This document shows, piece after piece, positions 28,344-38,458 of a stretch of DNA of 51,002 nt. The stretch is taken from the NCBI GenBank assembly GCA_937861115.1, contig CALMBD010000113.1, forward strand, positions 1 to 51,002, in the 5' to 3' direction. The first letter of the stretch is position 1; every line of letters starts with the position of its first letter. Under the pieces are notes generated by a model. That model did no database searches and was not told where the DNA came from. It saw nothing but the letters and a program-made list of their open reading frames with translations. Source of the DNA: an uncultured Bacteroidota bacterium (GTDB lineage: Bacteria > Bacteroidota > Bacteroidia > Chitinophagales > Saprospiraceae). The translations under genes were made by a program, and so were the position numbers.

Positions 28344-28925
28344 ATGGGCGCTGTTTCAACTCCGGAATATAGCCGGAACAAAATACATCCGCATAAATTT
28401 GCGCTGTGGGTAGCCATCGGCAGCATCATTATGATGTTCGGCTCCTTCACCAGTGCCTATGTGGTACGCCGGTCGGCCGGCAATTGGCTGGAATTCAAAC
28501 TTCCGGACATATTCTTTGTCAATACCCTGGTGATCGTGGCGAGTAGCGTGGCGTTGCACAGTGCGTACGTCTTTTTCAAAAAAGGCAATGAAAAACTGTA
28601 CAAAGGGCTCCTGTTGACGACCTTTGTCCTGGGTATTGCTTTTGTCATTCTGCAATACAAAGGCTGGGAAGCGCTGAATGCAATTGGCGCGACGTTTACC
28701 GCCAATCCCTCGAGTTCCTTTATTTATGTGATCTCGGGTTTGCATGCAGCGCACGTGCTGGGCGGTATTGCGGCCTTGCTTGTTGCACTGACACACGCAT
28801 TTCTGTTGCCCTTCAAACCAACGATACGGCGCAGACAGCGCTTCGAACTTGTAGTACACTACTGGCATTTTGTCGACATACTCTGGGTTTACCTGATTGT
28901 CTTCTTTATGCTCCAATCCTCATAA
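28344..28925 (+). CDS. Haem-copper oxidase subunit III, first copy (short)
   Basis: This 193-residue protein has five helices. HPHKFALWVAIGSIIMMFGSFTSAYVVRRS opens it, and HAAHVLGGIAALL and HYWHFVDILWVYLIVFF close it, as in the CoxC/CyoC family. Short five-helix subunit III proteins are usual in Bacteroidota and normally lie next to a second copy. It is adjacent to the longer second copy, starting 46 bp before it. The two differ strongly in sequence and are not a recent duplication. Confidence 0.88.
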   Translation: MGAVSTPEYSRNKIHPHKFALWVAIGSIIMMFGSFTSAYVVRRSAGNWLEFKLPDIFFVNTLVIVASSVALHSAYVFFKKGNEKLYKGLLLTTFVLGIAFVILQYKGWEALNAIGATFTANPSSSFIYVISGLHAAHVLGGIAALLVALTHAFLLPFKPTIRRRQRFELVVHYWHFVDILWVYLIVFFMLQSS

Positions 28926-28971
28926 ACCGGCAAAACGAAAAAGTTATATTACCAATAATTGACTGACTATC

Positions 28972-29874
28972 ATGGCAGATACATCTGTTGCACACGCACA
29001 CGAAGCACATGGACACGGGGAAGAACCCCAACTGTGGGAAGGCGGAAAGGAGCCGTTCAAGGCGAGTTACGGTAAACTGATGATGTGGTACTTTCTGGTA
29101 TCCGATGCATTTACCTTCGCCGGATTTCTGATCGCCTACGGAGCGCTTCGCTTCAGCACACCAACGTGGCCGGAACCCGACTTTGTGTTCGCTTCGTTTC
29201 CGTTCGTACACGCGCACTGGCCGCTTATTTTCGTGACGTTTATGACGTTCGTGCTGATCTTCAGTTCGGTTACGATGGTACGTGCCGTACAGGAAGGACA
29301 CCGGGAAAACAGGCGAGGCGTTGTTTTCTGGATGTTTCTCACTATTCTCGGTGGCGCAACCTTCCTTGGTAGCCAGGCTTACGAATGGACGACATTAATC
29401 GTGGCTGAAAACATGACGGTCAAACAGAATCCGTTTGGCCGCCATATCGCCGACGGTATTTACCTGAACGACGATGGCACAGAAGCCAAAAAAGAAGACG
29501 GATCGGTAGATGCCTTCGAAAAAGGGCATTCCTATCTGCTGCATATGCATCCTGTTCGGCAGGCTGACGGGACGATGAAAGACGAATTTATCCAGCGCAA
29601 ACTCAAATACACCACCGGCGCCTATGCCGGCCAGACCGGCGTACAGGAACTGGGCCCGAAAGCATTCGGTGCGCTCTTCTTCTTTATCACCGGCTTTCAC
29701 GGCTTCCACGTGTTTTCAGGGGTGCTCTTCCTGACCATCATCATGATCAATGCTGCCAGCGGCGTTTATGCGGCGCGGCAAAACGGCTATGAGATGGTGG
29801 AGAAGATCGGCCTATACTGGCACTTTGTGGATTTGGTGTGGGTATTTGTATTCCTTGTTTTTTACCTTCTTTAA
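28972..29874 (+). CDS. coxC: Haem-copper oxidase subunit III, second copy (long)
   Basis: This 300-residue protein is of the subunit III family: KLMMWYFLVSDAFTFAGFLIAYGALR near the start, then FITGFHGFHVFSGVLFLTIIMINAASGVYAARQNGYEMVEKIGLYWHFVDLVWVFVFLVFYLL at the end. A soluble insert of about 80 residues (about 143-222, NPFGRHIADGIYLNDDGTEAKKEDG to GAYAGQTGVQELGPK) separates the early and late helices. The N-terminus is His-rich (HAHEAHGHGEEP). It stabilises subunit I and its proton uptake. Confidence 0.9.
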   Translation: MADTSVAHAHEAHGHGEEPQLWEGGKEPFKASYGKLMMWYFLVSDAFTFAGFLIAYGALRFSTPTWPEPDFVFASFPFVHAHWPLIFVTFMTFVLIFSSVTMVRAVQEGHRENRRGVVFWMFLTILGGATFLGSQAYEWTTLIVAENMTVKQNPFGRHIADGIYLNDDGTEAKKEDGSVDAFEKGHSYLLHMHPVRQADGTMKDEFIQRKLKYTTGAYAGQTGVQELGPKAFGALFFFITGFHGFHVFSGVLFLTIIMINAASGVYAARQNGYEMVEKIGLYWHFVDLVWVFVFLVFYLL

Positions 29875-29930
29875 TTCACTGGAGCATTACTTCAGTATAA
29901 TTAACGTTCAACAATTCAATTATTCAGACC

Positions 29931-30359
29931 ATGGCTGGACATCAGACATACGAAGAACAAAAAGCGCTCGTTTTTCGCGGGCTTATGATACTCGGTGCGG
30001 TAACGATCGTTGAGGTTGCTGTTGCACTGCTTGCAAAAGGCCATGTTGTGCCCAGCATCAGGTTTACAGAGGGCTTCGGCCACTATCTGTATATGATGCT
30101 GATGATCGGGTTCTCCATCTTCAAAGCCTATTTCATTGTGTTTTACTTTATGCACATGGCTTACGAGGTGCGAGGACTGGCACTGAGTGTGTTACTGCCT
30201 ACAACCCTGCTGATCTGGGCCATTATCGCATTTTTCCAGGAAGGAAGCTCGTGGGGCGCGCGTCGCGAACTGATCAAGGAAAAAAATGAGGAAGCAGTCA
30301 GGCCTGCACCTGCCGGCAAGCCGCAAGGCTACGTGATCCCCGGCACCATGAAAGGGTAA
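29931..30359 (+). CDS. Cytochrome c oxidase subunit IV family protein
   Basis: This 142-residue protein has three hydrophobic helices (about 20-40, 53-77, 79-103) with SIFKAYFIVFYFMHMAYEVRGL, the pattern of prokaryotic subunit IV. It is a small accessory subunit of the caa3-type oxidase. The C-terminal tail is charged. An intrinsic terminator follows about 70 bp later, so it is probably the last gene of the main cox transcript. Confidence 0.87.
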   Translation: MAGHQTYEEQKALVFRGLMILGAVTIVEVAVALLAKGHVVPSIRFTEGFGHYLYMMLMIGFSIFKAYFIVFYFMHMAYEVRGLALSVLLPTTLLIWAIIAFFQEGSSWGARRELIKEKNEEAVRPAPAGKPQGYVIPGTMKG

Positions 30360-30431
30360 TACCACTTAATGGGGTGATTTTTTGTCAGGCGCCTGCTTGG
30401 CGCTGTTTCGGGAAAATCAATCCATTTGAAG

Positions 30432-30461
30432 AAGGTGAGGCAACAAAACCTCACCTTTTTT
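30432..30461 (+). terminator. Intrinsic terminator after the subunit IV gene
   Basis: A perfect 9-bp stem, AAGGTGAGG with CCTCACCTT, closes an 8-nt loop and runs directly into a T run (30456-30461). It would end or weaken transcription before the accessory genes that follow. Confidence 0.8.
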
Positions 30462-30484
30462 GTTGAATATCAGTTTTTTAAAGC

Positions 30485-31111
30485 ATGGAAGAAATCGAAG
30501 AAAAGCCCTCGCTCGGGCGCAAAATCTATATCGCAGCCGCCTTGTTCCTTATCCTGGTCGTGCTGCCTGCAGGCTCCTGGATATACCTCCGGAACGGCCT
30601 GAACTGGCGCAAGACAGCCGTAGCCGAATTGTCCAACTACGGCAAGATACGGGGCGCATACGTGATCTGGCCGGATCAAACCAAAGAAGACCTTCTGAAA
30701 AAGAAGGTGGTGGTGGTACACTCCTTTGGCGAAAATCCCGACCTCACCGCCGACAACCGGAAGATCATCGATACCGGCCAGAAGTTGTTCAGCCAGTTTG
30801 GCCAGAACACCTATTTCCGCCTGGCGATGATCTCGAACAAAGGGACCAGCGAGTTCCTCAGTTATGCGCAGACCCTGCCCAGTTCCGAGTATGCGACCTG
30901 GGTGTGGACGGGGGGCCTGGGTTCCTGGTCGACCATCCTGCAAAACAGTTATGAGTCGTATTGCCTTGCGGAGAAGGTCAGCCCGGCTAAGGAATACTAT
31001 GCACTTGCCGACACCTCCGGCACGATCCGCCGCTTTTACGATGCGCTCGACGACAAACAGGTGGAGCGTATGGTGCAGCACATCGCTATTTTGCTACCGC
31101 CTTCAGAGTAA
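30485..31111 (+). CDS. Membrane-anchored thioredoxin-fold protein, Sco-like but without CxxxC
   Basis: This 208-residue protein has one N-terminal transmembrane helix (about 13-35) and a periplasmic domain. The end, EYYALADTSGTIRRFYDALDDKQVERMVQHIAILLP, closely resembles the C-terminal end of Sco1/SenC copper chaperones (a Val-Asp-x-x-Gly-x-Ile-Arg-x-x-Tyr-Asp pattern). The usual CxxxC copper site is absent, with only one Cys (about 164) in the whole protein, and no His in the usual later position. It sits right after the cox genes, where Sco genes often sit. I infer a degenerate Sco homologue with a structural or regulatory assembly role rather than copper transfer. The family assignment itself is by eye. 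Confidence 0.6.
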   Translation: MEEIEEKPSLGRKIYIAAALFLILVVLPAGSWIYLRNGLNWRKTAVAELSNYGKIRGAYVIWPDQTKEDLLKKKVVVVHSFGENPDLTADNRKIIDTGQKLFSQFGQNTYFRLAMISNKGTSEFLSYAQTLPSSEYATWVWTGGLGSWSTILQNSYESYCLAEKVSPAKEYYALADTSGTIRRFYDALDDKQVERMVQHIAILLPPSE

Positions 31112-31121
31112 ACTACTGTAT

Positions 31122-31667
31122 ATGACAACGCTACAGGAAAATATTCAACTCGAGAAAAAACTGAACAGGGTAGCCTATGTGGTATCGGCAGTGGTGTTGC
31201 TGCTGGTTGGCCTGATGCGGCGTTACAAGTTTGACAACACGGGTATTGATTTCAGTTTTCTGCCGCCGTTCCACGCCACGCTCAATGCCGTAACGGCTGT
31301 TATACTGTTATTCGCCCTCTATTTTATCAAGAACAAACAGGTGGAGAATCACCGGCGGGCCATTTATCTTGCCCTGGCCTGTTCGGCGCTGTTTCTGTTG
31401 TCGTACGTTGTATACCATTTTACCACCCCGGAAACCCGGTTCGGAGGTCAAGGAATTATGCGTACCGTCTATTTTATCCTGCTGATCACCCATGTGGTGC
31501 TGGCTGCGGTTATACTTCCCTTCGTGTTGATTACCTTTACCAGGGCATATACGGGGCAGTATGAACGGCATAAAAAAATAGCGCGGTGGGTTTATCCATT
31601 CTGGCTGTATGTAGCCGTGACAGGTCCCATCTGTTACCTCATGCTGAAACCGTATTACCCGGGCTAA
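31122..31667 (+). CDS. DUF420 membrane protein, probable oxidase assembly factor
   Basis: This 181-residue protein starts at the ATG at 31122, 10 bp after the previous stop. It has five hydrophobic helices with LPPFHATLNAVTAVILLFALYFIKNKQVENHRRAIYLAL and HVVLAAVILPFVLITFTRAY, matching DUF420, which includes the CtaM-like assembly proteins of haem A-containing oxidases. Conserved His residues (in FHATLNA, ENHRR, TTHVV-like positions) suggest metal or haem contact. It is tightly packed with its neighbours, so probably in the same transcript. Confidence 0.85.
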   Translation: MTTLQENIQLEKKLNRVAYVVSAVVLLLVGLMRRYKFDNTGIDFSFLPPFHATLNAVTAVILLFALYFIKNKQVENHRRAIYLALACSALFLLSYVVYHFTTPETRFGGQGIMRTVYFILLITHVVLAAVILPFVLITFTRAYTGQYERHKKIARWVYPFWLYVAVTGPICYLMLKPYYPG

Positions 31668-31680
31668 AAATGATCTTGTT

Positions 31681-31968
31681 ATGAAAAAACGTCTTGTTGC
31701 ATTGTTGAAATTGTCGGCAATCCTGATGCTGCTTGCAGGCAGTGCCGAACCCGTAGCCGCGCAGTGTCCGATGTGCCGGATGTCGGCAGAGTCGAACCTG
31801 AAAAACGGCGGCACCGACGGACGCGGATTGAATGCCGGGATTCTTTACATGTTATCCATGCCTTACCTGATCGTCGCCGGTGTGGGTTTCTGGTGGTGGC
31901 GCAACCGAAAAAGCGAAAAGACAGAATCGGAGGGGTTCTCCGAGGAGGATTTTGCCCAATACAACTGA
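31681..31968 (+). CDS. Small membrane protein with CPMC motif
   Basis: This 95-residue protein has a signal peptide (KLSAILMLLAGSAEPVAAQ) followed at once by CPMCRM. A second transmembrane helix (about 52-70, AGILYMLSMPYLIVAGVGFWWWR) and a charged tail come after. The CPMC motif could bind copper or be redox-active. The family is not one I can name. Its position 13 bp after the DUF420 gene suggests oxidase assembly, but that is inference. A very strong terminator follows. Confidence 0.75.
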   Translation: MKKRLVALLKLSAILMLLAGSAEPVAAQCPMCRMSAESNLKNGGTDGRGLNAGILYMLSMPYLIVAGVGFWWWRNRKSEKTESEGFSEEDFAQYN

Positions 31969-31972
31969 TTTA

Positions 31973-32014
31973 ACACCGATGCCCGGCAGAAAAACTCCTG
32001 CCGGGCATCGGTGT
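31973..32014 (+). terminator. Very strong hairpin at the end of the oxidase cluster
   Basis: A perfect 17-bp stem (ACACCGATGCCCGGCAG pairing with its complement) has an 8-nt loop and is followed by only a short T stretch (TTTATC). It lies 5 bp after the stop of the CPMC protein and ends the respiratory supercluster. Confidence 0.85.
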
Positions 32015-32069
32015 TTATCAGCCTGCGTGTATTTTCGCCCCGACAATGTTCACTCGAAAACGATTCTAC

Positions 32070-32459
32070 ATGAAAAAGCAATTAATCTTTATCCTTGCCT
32101 GCCTTGCCCTTACCGTTTTTGCCCCGATTCAAACGGAGGCGTCCGTTGCCGTTTCAAAGCAGGAGATGCGCACCGGTATGGCGGAGAAAATGCGCGACAA
32201 TCCGAACAGCGTATTCAAAAACAATAAAAAGGTCAGCAAACGCATGAACCGGATAGCCAAGCGCATCGAACGCAAGATGCTGAAGCACGGCATGGATGTC
32301 GATTTCAACGACCCGGTGGACAAGTGGCTTTGGTTTGGTTTGGTTGGTCTGGGTATTGCCATTCTGATGTCTTTTTTCGACCTCGGTATCGGAGGTCTGA
32401 TTGCATTCCTTGCCATAGTGTGTCTGGTGATCTGGGTGGTAAAACGCGGGTCAATTTGA
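32070..32459 (+). CDS. Small exported membrane protein, unknown function
   Basis: This 129-residue protein uses the ATG at 32070, chosen because it opens directly into a signal peptide (KKQLIFILACLALTVFAPIQTEAS). An in-frame ATG at 32046 is possible. A basic segment with many Lys/Arg and Asn (KNNKKVSKRMNRIAKRIERKMLKHGM) is followed by two adjoining hydrophobic helices (about 82-100 and 102-123). I do not recognise the family. Its basic, helical middle part and double C-terminal helix resemble small envelope proteins common in Bacteroidota. Confidence 0.7.
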   Translation: MKKQLIFILACLALTVFAPIQTEASVAVSKQEMRTGMAEKMRDNPNSVFKNNKKVSKRMNRIAKRIERKMLKHGMDVDFNDPVDKWLWFGLVGLGIAILMSFFDLGIGGLIAFLAIVCLVIWVVKRGSI

Positions 32460-32477
32460 TAAGATATTTTTTTATCC

Positions 32478-32512
32478 TTTGTCGCAACAAACAAGTGCTG
32501 TCAGTACATTTG
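32478..32512 (+). promoter_or_regulatory. Promoter of the outer-membrane barrel gene
   Basis: TTTG at 32478-32481 and TACATTTG at 32505-32512 (perfect TAnnTTTG) are separated by 23 bp. The predicted leader to the ATG at 32592 is about 75 nt. Confidence 0.5.
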
Positions 32513-32591
32513 CTGCCTCATCCCGCCGGTAAAATCTATTATCAAAGTAACGTTTTCACCAACAATTTCCTCTCACCAAAACAGTAACTTT

Positions 32592-33083
32592 ATGAAACTC
32601 CAGCACATTCTTGCCACTTTGATTTTACTGGCAGCCGTTCAATTTACCGCCAGCGCACAACTGTTACTTGGCCCCGGTATCGGATACGGTACCGAAATTG
32701 AAGACAACGGCCTTGCGATCCAGGCACGGGGCGTTTACACTATTTCCGGCCCCTGGCGCGCGGGCGCTGATTTCAACTATTATCTCGATGGTGTCAAAGA
32801 TTATTCCGTCTGGGATTTTAATGTCAACGCCCACTATCTGTTTCTTGAAGGCGACGGCTTGCAGGCATATGCCCTCGCGGGTTTGAACTACATCAAGTTT
32901 AAGGTTGATACGGGTATCCCAGGCTTCAATGGATCGGCCTCTGATACAGGACTGAATATCGGAGGAGGCGTCCAGCTCCCGTTTGGGGGAATTACCGGCC
33001 TCGCAGAAGCCCGCTATGTGTTGGGTGATGCCGACCAGCTCGTGCTTTCGGCCTGCATCCTGTTTCCCATCGGCGGCAAATAA
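32592..33083 (+). CDS. Small outer-membrane beta-barrel protein
   Basis: This 163-residue protein has a signal peptide (MKLQHILATLILLAAVQFTASAQ) and then alternating beta-strand segments (LLLGPGIGYGTEIE, LAIQARGVYTI, WRAGADFNYYLDG, WDFNVNAHYLF, LQAYALAGLNYIKF, TGLNIGGGVQLPF, GLAEARYVLGDADQLVLSACILFPIG). This is the pattern of an eight-stranded OMP_b-brl barrel. Structural role or porin-like function is unknown. It has its own promoter upstream and a terminator downstream. Confidence 0.8.
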   Translation: MKLQHILATLILLAAVQFTASAQLLLGPGIGYGTEIEDNGLAIQARGVYTISGPWRAGADFNYYLDGVKDYSVWDFNVNAHYLFLEGDGLQAYALAGLNYIKFKVDTGIPGFNGSASDTGLNIGGGVQLPFGGITGLAEARYVLGDADQLVLSACILFPIGGK

Positions 33084-33106
33084 GGCAACCGGATTAAAAG
33101 AATTCG

Positions 33107-33141
33107 CGGGCGGTCCAGCATCTGGATCGCCCGTTTTTTTT
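33107..33141 (+). terminator. Intrinsic terminator after the beta-barrel gene
   Basis: An 11-bp stem, CGGGCGGTCCA against TGGATCGCCCG with one GU-type pair, has a 5-nt loop and is followed by eight T. Confidence 0.82.
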
Positions 33142-33212
33142 CATAAAGCCCCGAACGGTTTTTTCGGATCGGGCAAATTTTCCCAACTTCGCAGCTGACT
33201 TAAGCGGATATT

Positions 33213-33698
<486 letters not shown>

Positions 33699-33808
33699 AT
33701 TGCCGCTAACCAGATTTTTTCACCACGCGGGCACGTTTGCCTGTAACAAAAATTTAAGCAGGATATCTGTGGTTCCTTTTAGCCTATCCTGTTCTCCTAT
33801 CTCACGCC

Positions 33809-35440
<1,632 letters not shown>

Positions 35441-35519
35441 GCACTGCCAAAAGGCCGTAAGCCAAAAGGTACAAGCGGGTCATTCCGTCCGGACAAGGGT
35501 TGATACGGATACCAAAAAG

Positions 35520-35559
35520 GCGGCGCACCGGGAACATGTCCAGGTGCGCCGCTGCTTTT
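35520..35559. terminator. Bidirectional terminator between pruA and the SDR gene
   Basis: A perfect 10-bp stem GCGGCGCACC / GGTGCGCCGC (35520-35529 and 35543-35552) has a T-rich tail on the + strand (TGCTTTTG) and an A-rich flank (CCAAAAAG) on the other side that becomes CTTTTTGG on the minus strand. It can serve both convergent genes. Confidence 0.7.
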
Positions 35560-35654
35560 GTTTGTCTAACCGCATGGCGAGACAAACATGGTGTGGACGA
35601 AGGCCGTTGTCCGGCTTCTTGTCGACGGCCTGGCCCGGTTTTAATGAAGGCGCA

Positions 35655-36470
35655 TTACCCGTTCTCCGTAAAGCCCGGATACAAAGTCATGCCTCCGTCT
35701 ACAAAGATGGTGGTGCCGTGGATGTAGTCTGACTCGTCTGAAGCCAGCCAAACGGCGACTGCGCCGATGTCGGAGGTTTCGCCTACACGTTTGTAAGGGA
35801 TCAACTGGAGTAGTTTGTTTTCTGCTTCGGGCGTCTCCCAGGCCGAACGGTTGATGGGCGTCTTGATGGCGCCCGGGCCGATGCTGTTAACCCGTATTTT
35901 CATCGGGCCGTACTCCTGGGCCAGGCTTTTCATCATGAGCATTACGCCGCCCTTGGATGCGGCATAGTTGACGTGTCCGGCCCACGGAATAACTTCGTGA
36001 ACCGATGACATGCAGATGATCTTGCCCAGCGCTACGGATACGTCGGGGCGCGGCCCGCGGCGCAGGAATTCGCGTATGGCTTCGCGCGCACAGAGGAACT
36101 GGCCGGTCAGGTTAACGTCGAGCACAAACTGCCAGTCTTTCAGGCTCATTTCATGAAAGTTGGCATCGCGCTGGAGGCCGGCATTGTTTACCAGGATATC
36201 CACCGTGCCGAAAGTGGCTACGGCTTGCCGGAACATTTCGATCACCTGGTCTTCCTTGCTGACATCGGCTTTAATGGCGAGGGCAGTGCCGCCCATCTGG
36301 GTGATCTCGTCCACGACCTGCTGGGCTGATTCGTCGCCGAAAACATAGTTGACGATCACGTTGGCGCCGTCGCGGGCCATGGCCATGGCGACTGCGCGGC
36401 CGATACCTGAATTGGCGCCGGTGACAATACAGGTTTGTTTGTCGAGGCGATTGTTGGGTTGTTGGTACAT
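35655..36470 (-). CDS. Short-chain dehydrogenase, glucose 1-dehydrogenase-like
   Basis: This 271-residue protein starts at the ATG at 36470. The frame continues upstream to 36545 but crosses the likely promoter, so the shorter form is chosen. It has the TGANSGIG cofactor motif, NNAG, and the catalytic Ser/Tyr/Lys set in SSVHEVIPWAGHVNYAASKGG. The end (DYIHGTTIFVDGGMTLYPGF) is typical of classical SDRs annotated as glucose 1-dehydrogenase. The cofactor is probably NAD(P). The true substrate is not readable. It is transcribed alone. Confidence 0.88.
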   Translation of the reverse strand: MYQQPNNRLDKQTCIVTGANSGIGRAVAMAMARDGANVIVNYVFGDESAQQVVDEITQMGGTALAIKADVSKEDQVIEMFRQAVATFGTVDILVNNAGLQRDANFHEMSLKDWQFVLDVNLTGQFLCAREAIREFLRRGPRPDVSVALGKIICMSSVHEVIPWAGHVNYAASKGGVMLMMKSLAQEYGPMKIRVNSIGPGAIKTPINRSAWETPEAENKLLQLIPYKRVGETSDIGAVAVWLASDESDYIHGTTIFVDGGMTLYPGFTENG

Positions 36471-36483
36471 AATAGTGTAGTGA

Positions 36484-36564
36484 ACCTTCGATTGTACAGG
36501 GTGTGTAACGGCGGACTGACGCTTGGCCTCACGCTGCAAATACATATCATGCTCAATCGAAGGT
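36484..36564. repeat. 11-bp inverted repeat flanking the SDR promoter
   Basis: ACCTTCGATTG (36484-36494) and CAATCGAAGGT (36554-36564) are exact reverse complements with 59 bp between them. A near -7 box (minus strand TGTATTTG, one mismatch, 36537-36544) lies between them. It could be a pair of operator half-sites or chance. Confidence 0.5.
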
Positions 36565-36592
36565 GTTATGGGTTTAAATCGTGATGAAAAAA

Positions 36593-36630
36593 GTGACGAA
36601 TGACGAAATGACGAATGTCAAAATGACGAG
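36593..36630. repeat. Short-period repeat (ATGACGA units) next to the gluconolactonase-like stop
   Basis: Units GTGACGA, ATGACGA, AATGACGA, ATGTCAA and AATGACGA follow each other with period 7 to 8. It lies 7 bp after the stop of the SMP-30-like gene (stop at 36637-36639 on the minus strand). Confidence 0.7.
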
Positions 36631-36636
36631 CACAGA

Positions 36637-38283
36637 TCATCGCACCACCTGCCCAGCAGTTTTGCCGCCGTTGAGTGTTCGGATTTTATACAGACCGGTG
36701 TGTGCGGTCAGGTAGAGCGTTTTGCCGTCAGCATCGCCCCAGGCCATATTGGCCGGGCGCTCGGGCCCGGTGATCTTGCCGAGGTACCGGCCTTCAGGCG
36801 ACAGCACCCAAACACCGCCGGGTGCGGATACGAACAGGTTGCCTGCGTTATCCACCTTTATCCCGTCGAGTGCTTCGTCGCCGTCGGTAAAACTGAAATC
36901 GAAAAAGACCTTGCCATTGGCCAGTTTCCCGTCGGCAGCAACCTCGTAACGCCACAGCGTTTTGGAGTGGTGGATGTCGCGGATGTCCCAGTTGGCCACA
37001 TACAGGTACTTTTCATCGGGGCTGAAAGCGATACCGTTCGGGCCGCCGAGGTCGGTGCTGAGCAACTCTGTCTTGCCGTTTTGGGTGCGGTAAACACCCT
37101 GGTGCGGCGTTTCCTTTTTCGGGTCGCTGTAGTTTTCAGGCAAACCGTAAGGCGGGTCGGTGAAATAAACTGCTCCGTCGGATTTTAAAACCAGATCGTT
37201 CGGGCTATTGAGCCTTTTGCCGTTCCAGTTGTCGGCCAGCACCGTCACCGGCCCTTTTTTCTCGTGGCGCACCACGCGGCGGTTGCCGTGCTGGCAAACG
37301 ATGAGCCGGCCTTCGGCGTCGATGGCCAACCCGTTGGAACCGGGCTGGTGGTAATCGCCGATATCGAAACCCGTGTAACCACTTTTGGTCATGTAGATGG
37401 AAACGTTGTGCGTCTGCGGTTCGTATCGGTAGATCACATTTGTGTTCGGATCGCTGAAGAGCAGAAAGCCATCGGGGTGCCAGACGGGACCTTCGGTGAA
37501 TTGAAATCCGTCGGCCAGTTTTTCCACGCGGGCATCGGGGGCGATGACTGCTGAAAAGGCCGGTTCGATCTGTATCAATTGACCGACGTCTTGCCAGTCA
37601 GGGTTTTGCGGGTATGTTTTGTAAAAATCCAGGGTAGCCGACCGGAACCAGACGTAGTTCGCGGGCAGGTCGGCAAACGGTGCATTGGCGACCAGGATGG
37701 CGATCTGGAACTGCTGTCCCGGTTTGGCGTTGTCGGTCAGGAACACCCGGTTGCGGGCATTCCAGCCGCTGATCGTACCGCCGCCGGATTGGCCGAACGT
37801 CTTGTTCAGTTTGCCATTGACCCAGATTTCAGCGTAATCATCCGCAACGATCTCCAGCACCGCAGTCGATCCGGCTGTAGTCAGATCGCCGATTTTATCC
37901 GGGATCGTCACGTTCAGCCTGAACCAGACGAACGACAGCAGCCCATTGCCGAAGCGGGTCTCCATTTTTGTCGGATCAACCGTTTCCCAGCGGGAGTCGT
38001 CGAAGTCGACGGCGCCGGCCTTGGGTTCGATATCGTGGGTAGTGATTTTTTTGCCTGTGGGATACAGCGGAAGCGGGTCGGTGGCGCCGGGTCCGGGGGC
38101 TTTGAATCCCGTTTCGACGATATCCGCCTCGCGGAATTTCCAGACGGCCTGCACTGCACCGGCCCCTTCATGCGTGCGCAGGTCAGCGATGGCATCGGGC
38201 TGGCCAATAGCCAGTTCGCGATGCTCCTGTGCATGAAGGAAGAAAGTGGACAGGCAGGAGAAGAGAAACAATATTTTTTTCAT
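36637..38283 (-). CDS. Exported SMP-30/gluconolactonase-family protein with N-terminal beta-sandwich
   Basis: This 548-residue protein has a signal peptide (MKKILFLFSCLSTFFLHAQ), then a carbohydrate-binding-like beta-sandwich (about 30-210; SFVWFRLNVTIPDKIGD, DDYAEIWVNGKLNKTFGQSGG). The six-bladed propeller of the SMP-30/gluconolactonase family follows (about 240-545): ADGFQFTEGPVWHPDGFLLFSDP, LNSPNDLVLKSDGAVYFTDPPYGLPEN, GGPNGIAFSPDEKYLYVANWD and DGIKVDNAGNLFVSAPGGVWVLSPEG. Family members hydrolyse lactones with one divalent metal bound by Glu, Asn and Asp. Those residues appear present (TEGPVW, SPNDL, DGIKVD). The substrate is unknown, and sugar lactone hydrolysis in the periplasm is inferred. 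The gap upstream is filled with repeats. Confidence 0.85.
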   Translation of the reverse strand: MKKILFLFSCLSTFFLHAQEHRELAIGQPDAIADLRTHEGAGAVQAVWKFREADIVETGFKAPGPGATDPLPLYPTGKKITTHDIEPKAGAVDFDDSRWETVDPTKMETRFGNGLLSFVWFRLNVTIPDKIGDLTTAGSTAVLEIVADDYAEIWVNGKLNKTFGQSGGGTISGWNARNRVFLTDNAKPGQQFQIAILVANAPFADLPANYVWFRSATLDFYKTYPQNPDWQDVGQLIQIEPAFSAVIAPDARVEKLADGFQFTEGPVWHPDGFLLFSDPNTNVIYRYEPQTHNVSIYMTKSGYTGFDIGDYHQPGSNGLAIDAEGRLIVCQHGNRRVVRHEKKGPVTVLADNWNGKRLNSPNDLVLKSDGAVYFTDPPYGLPENYSDPKKETPHQGVYRTQNGKTELLSTDLGGPNGIAFSPDEKYLYVANWDIRDIHHSKTLWRYEVAADGKLANGKVFFDFSFTDGDEALDGIKVDNAGNLFVSAPGGVWVLSPEGRYLGKITGPERPANMAWGDADGKTLYLTAHTGLYKIRTLNGGKTAGQVVR

Positions 38284-38308
38284 AGCAAAAATGTCGTGTT
38301 GTTTTGAA

Positions 38309-38436
38309 GACAGGATTTACAGGCTTTTAGGACAGGATTTACAGGATTTACATGTTTTTAAGACAGGATTTACAGGATTTACAAGCAAAGGATATTGAAT
38401 CCTGTAAACCCTGTAAATCCTGTCTTAAAAACATGT
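38309..38436. repeat. CAGGATTTA repeat array with a 34-bp inverted pair
   Basis: ACAGGATTT units with period 9 recur from 38309. Segments 38350-38383 and 38403-38436 are inverted copies over 34 bp with one mismatch, leaving a 19-nt loop. The array fills the gap between the GlcG-like gene and the SMP-30-like gene. Confidence 0.85.
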
Positions 38437-38458
38437 TAACCTTGTCAGTATTCACGTG

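Noticed and set aside
28344-29874. The two subunit III genes considered as one gene split by a frameshift
   Set aside because: Each has its own start, its own full set of helices and its own C-terminal HFVD motif, and the sequences differ strongly. Two copies side by side are usual in this phylum.
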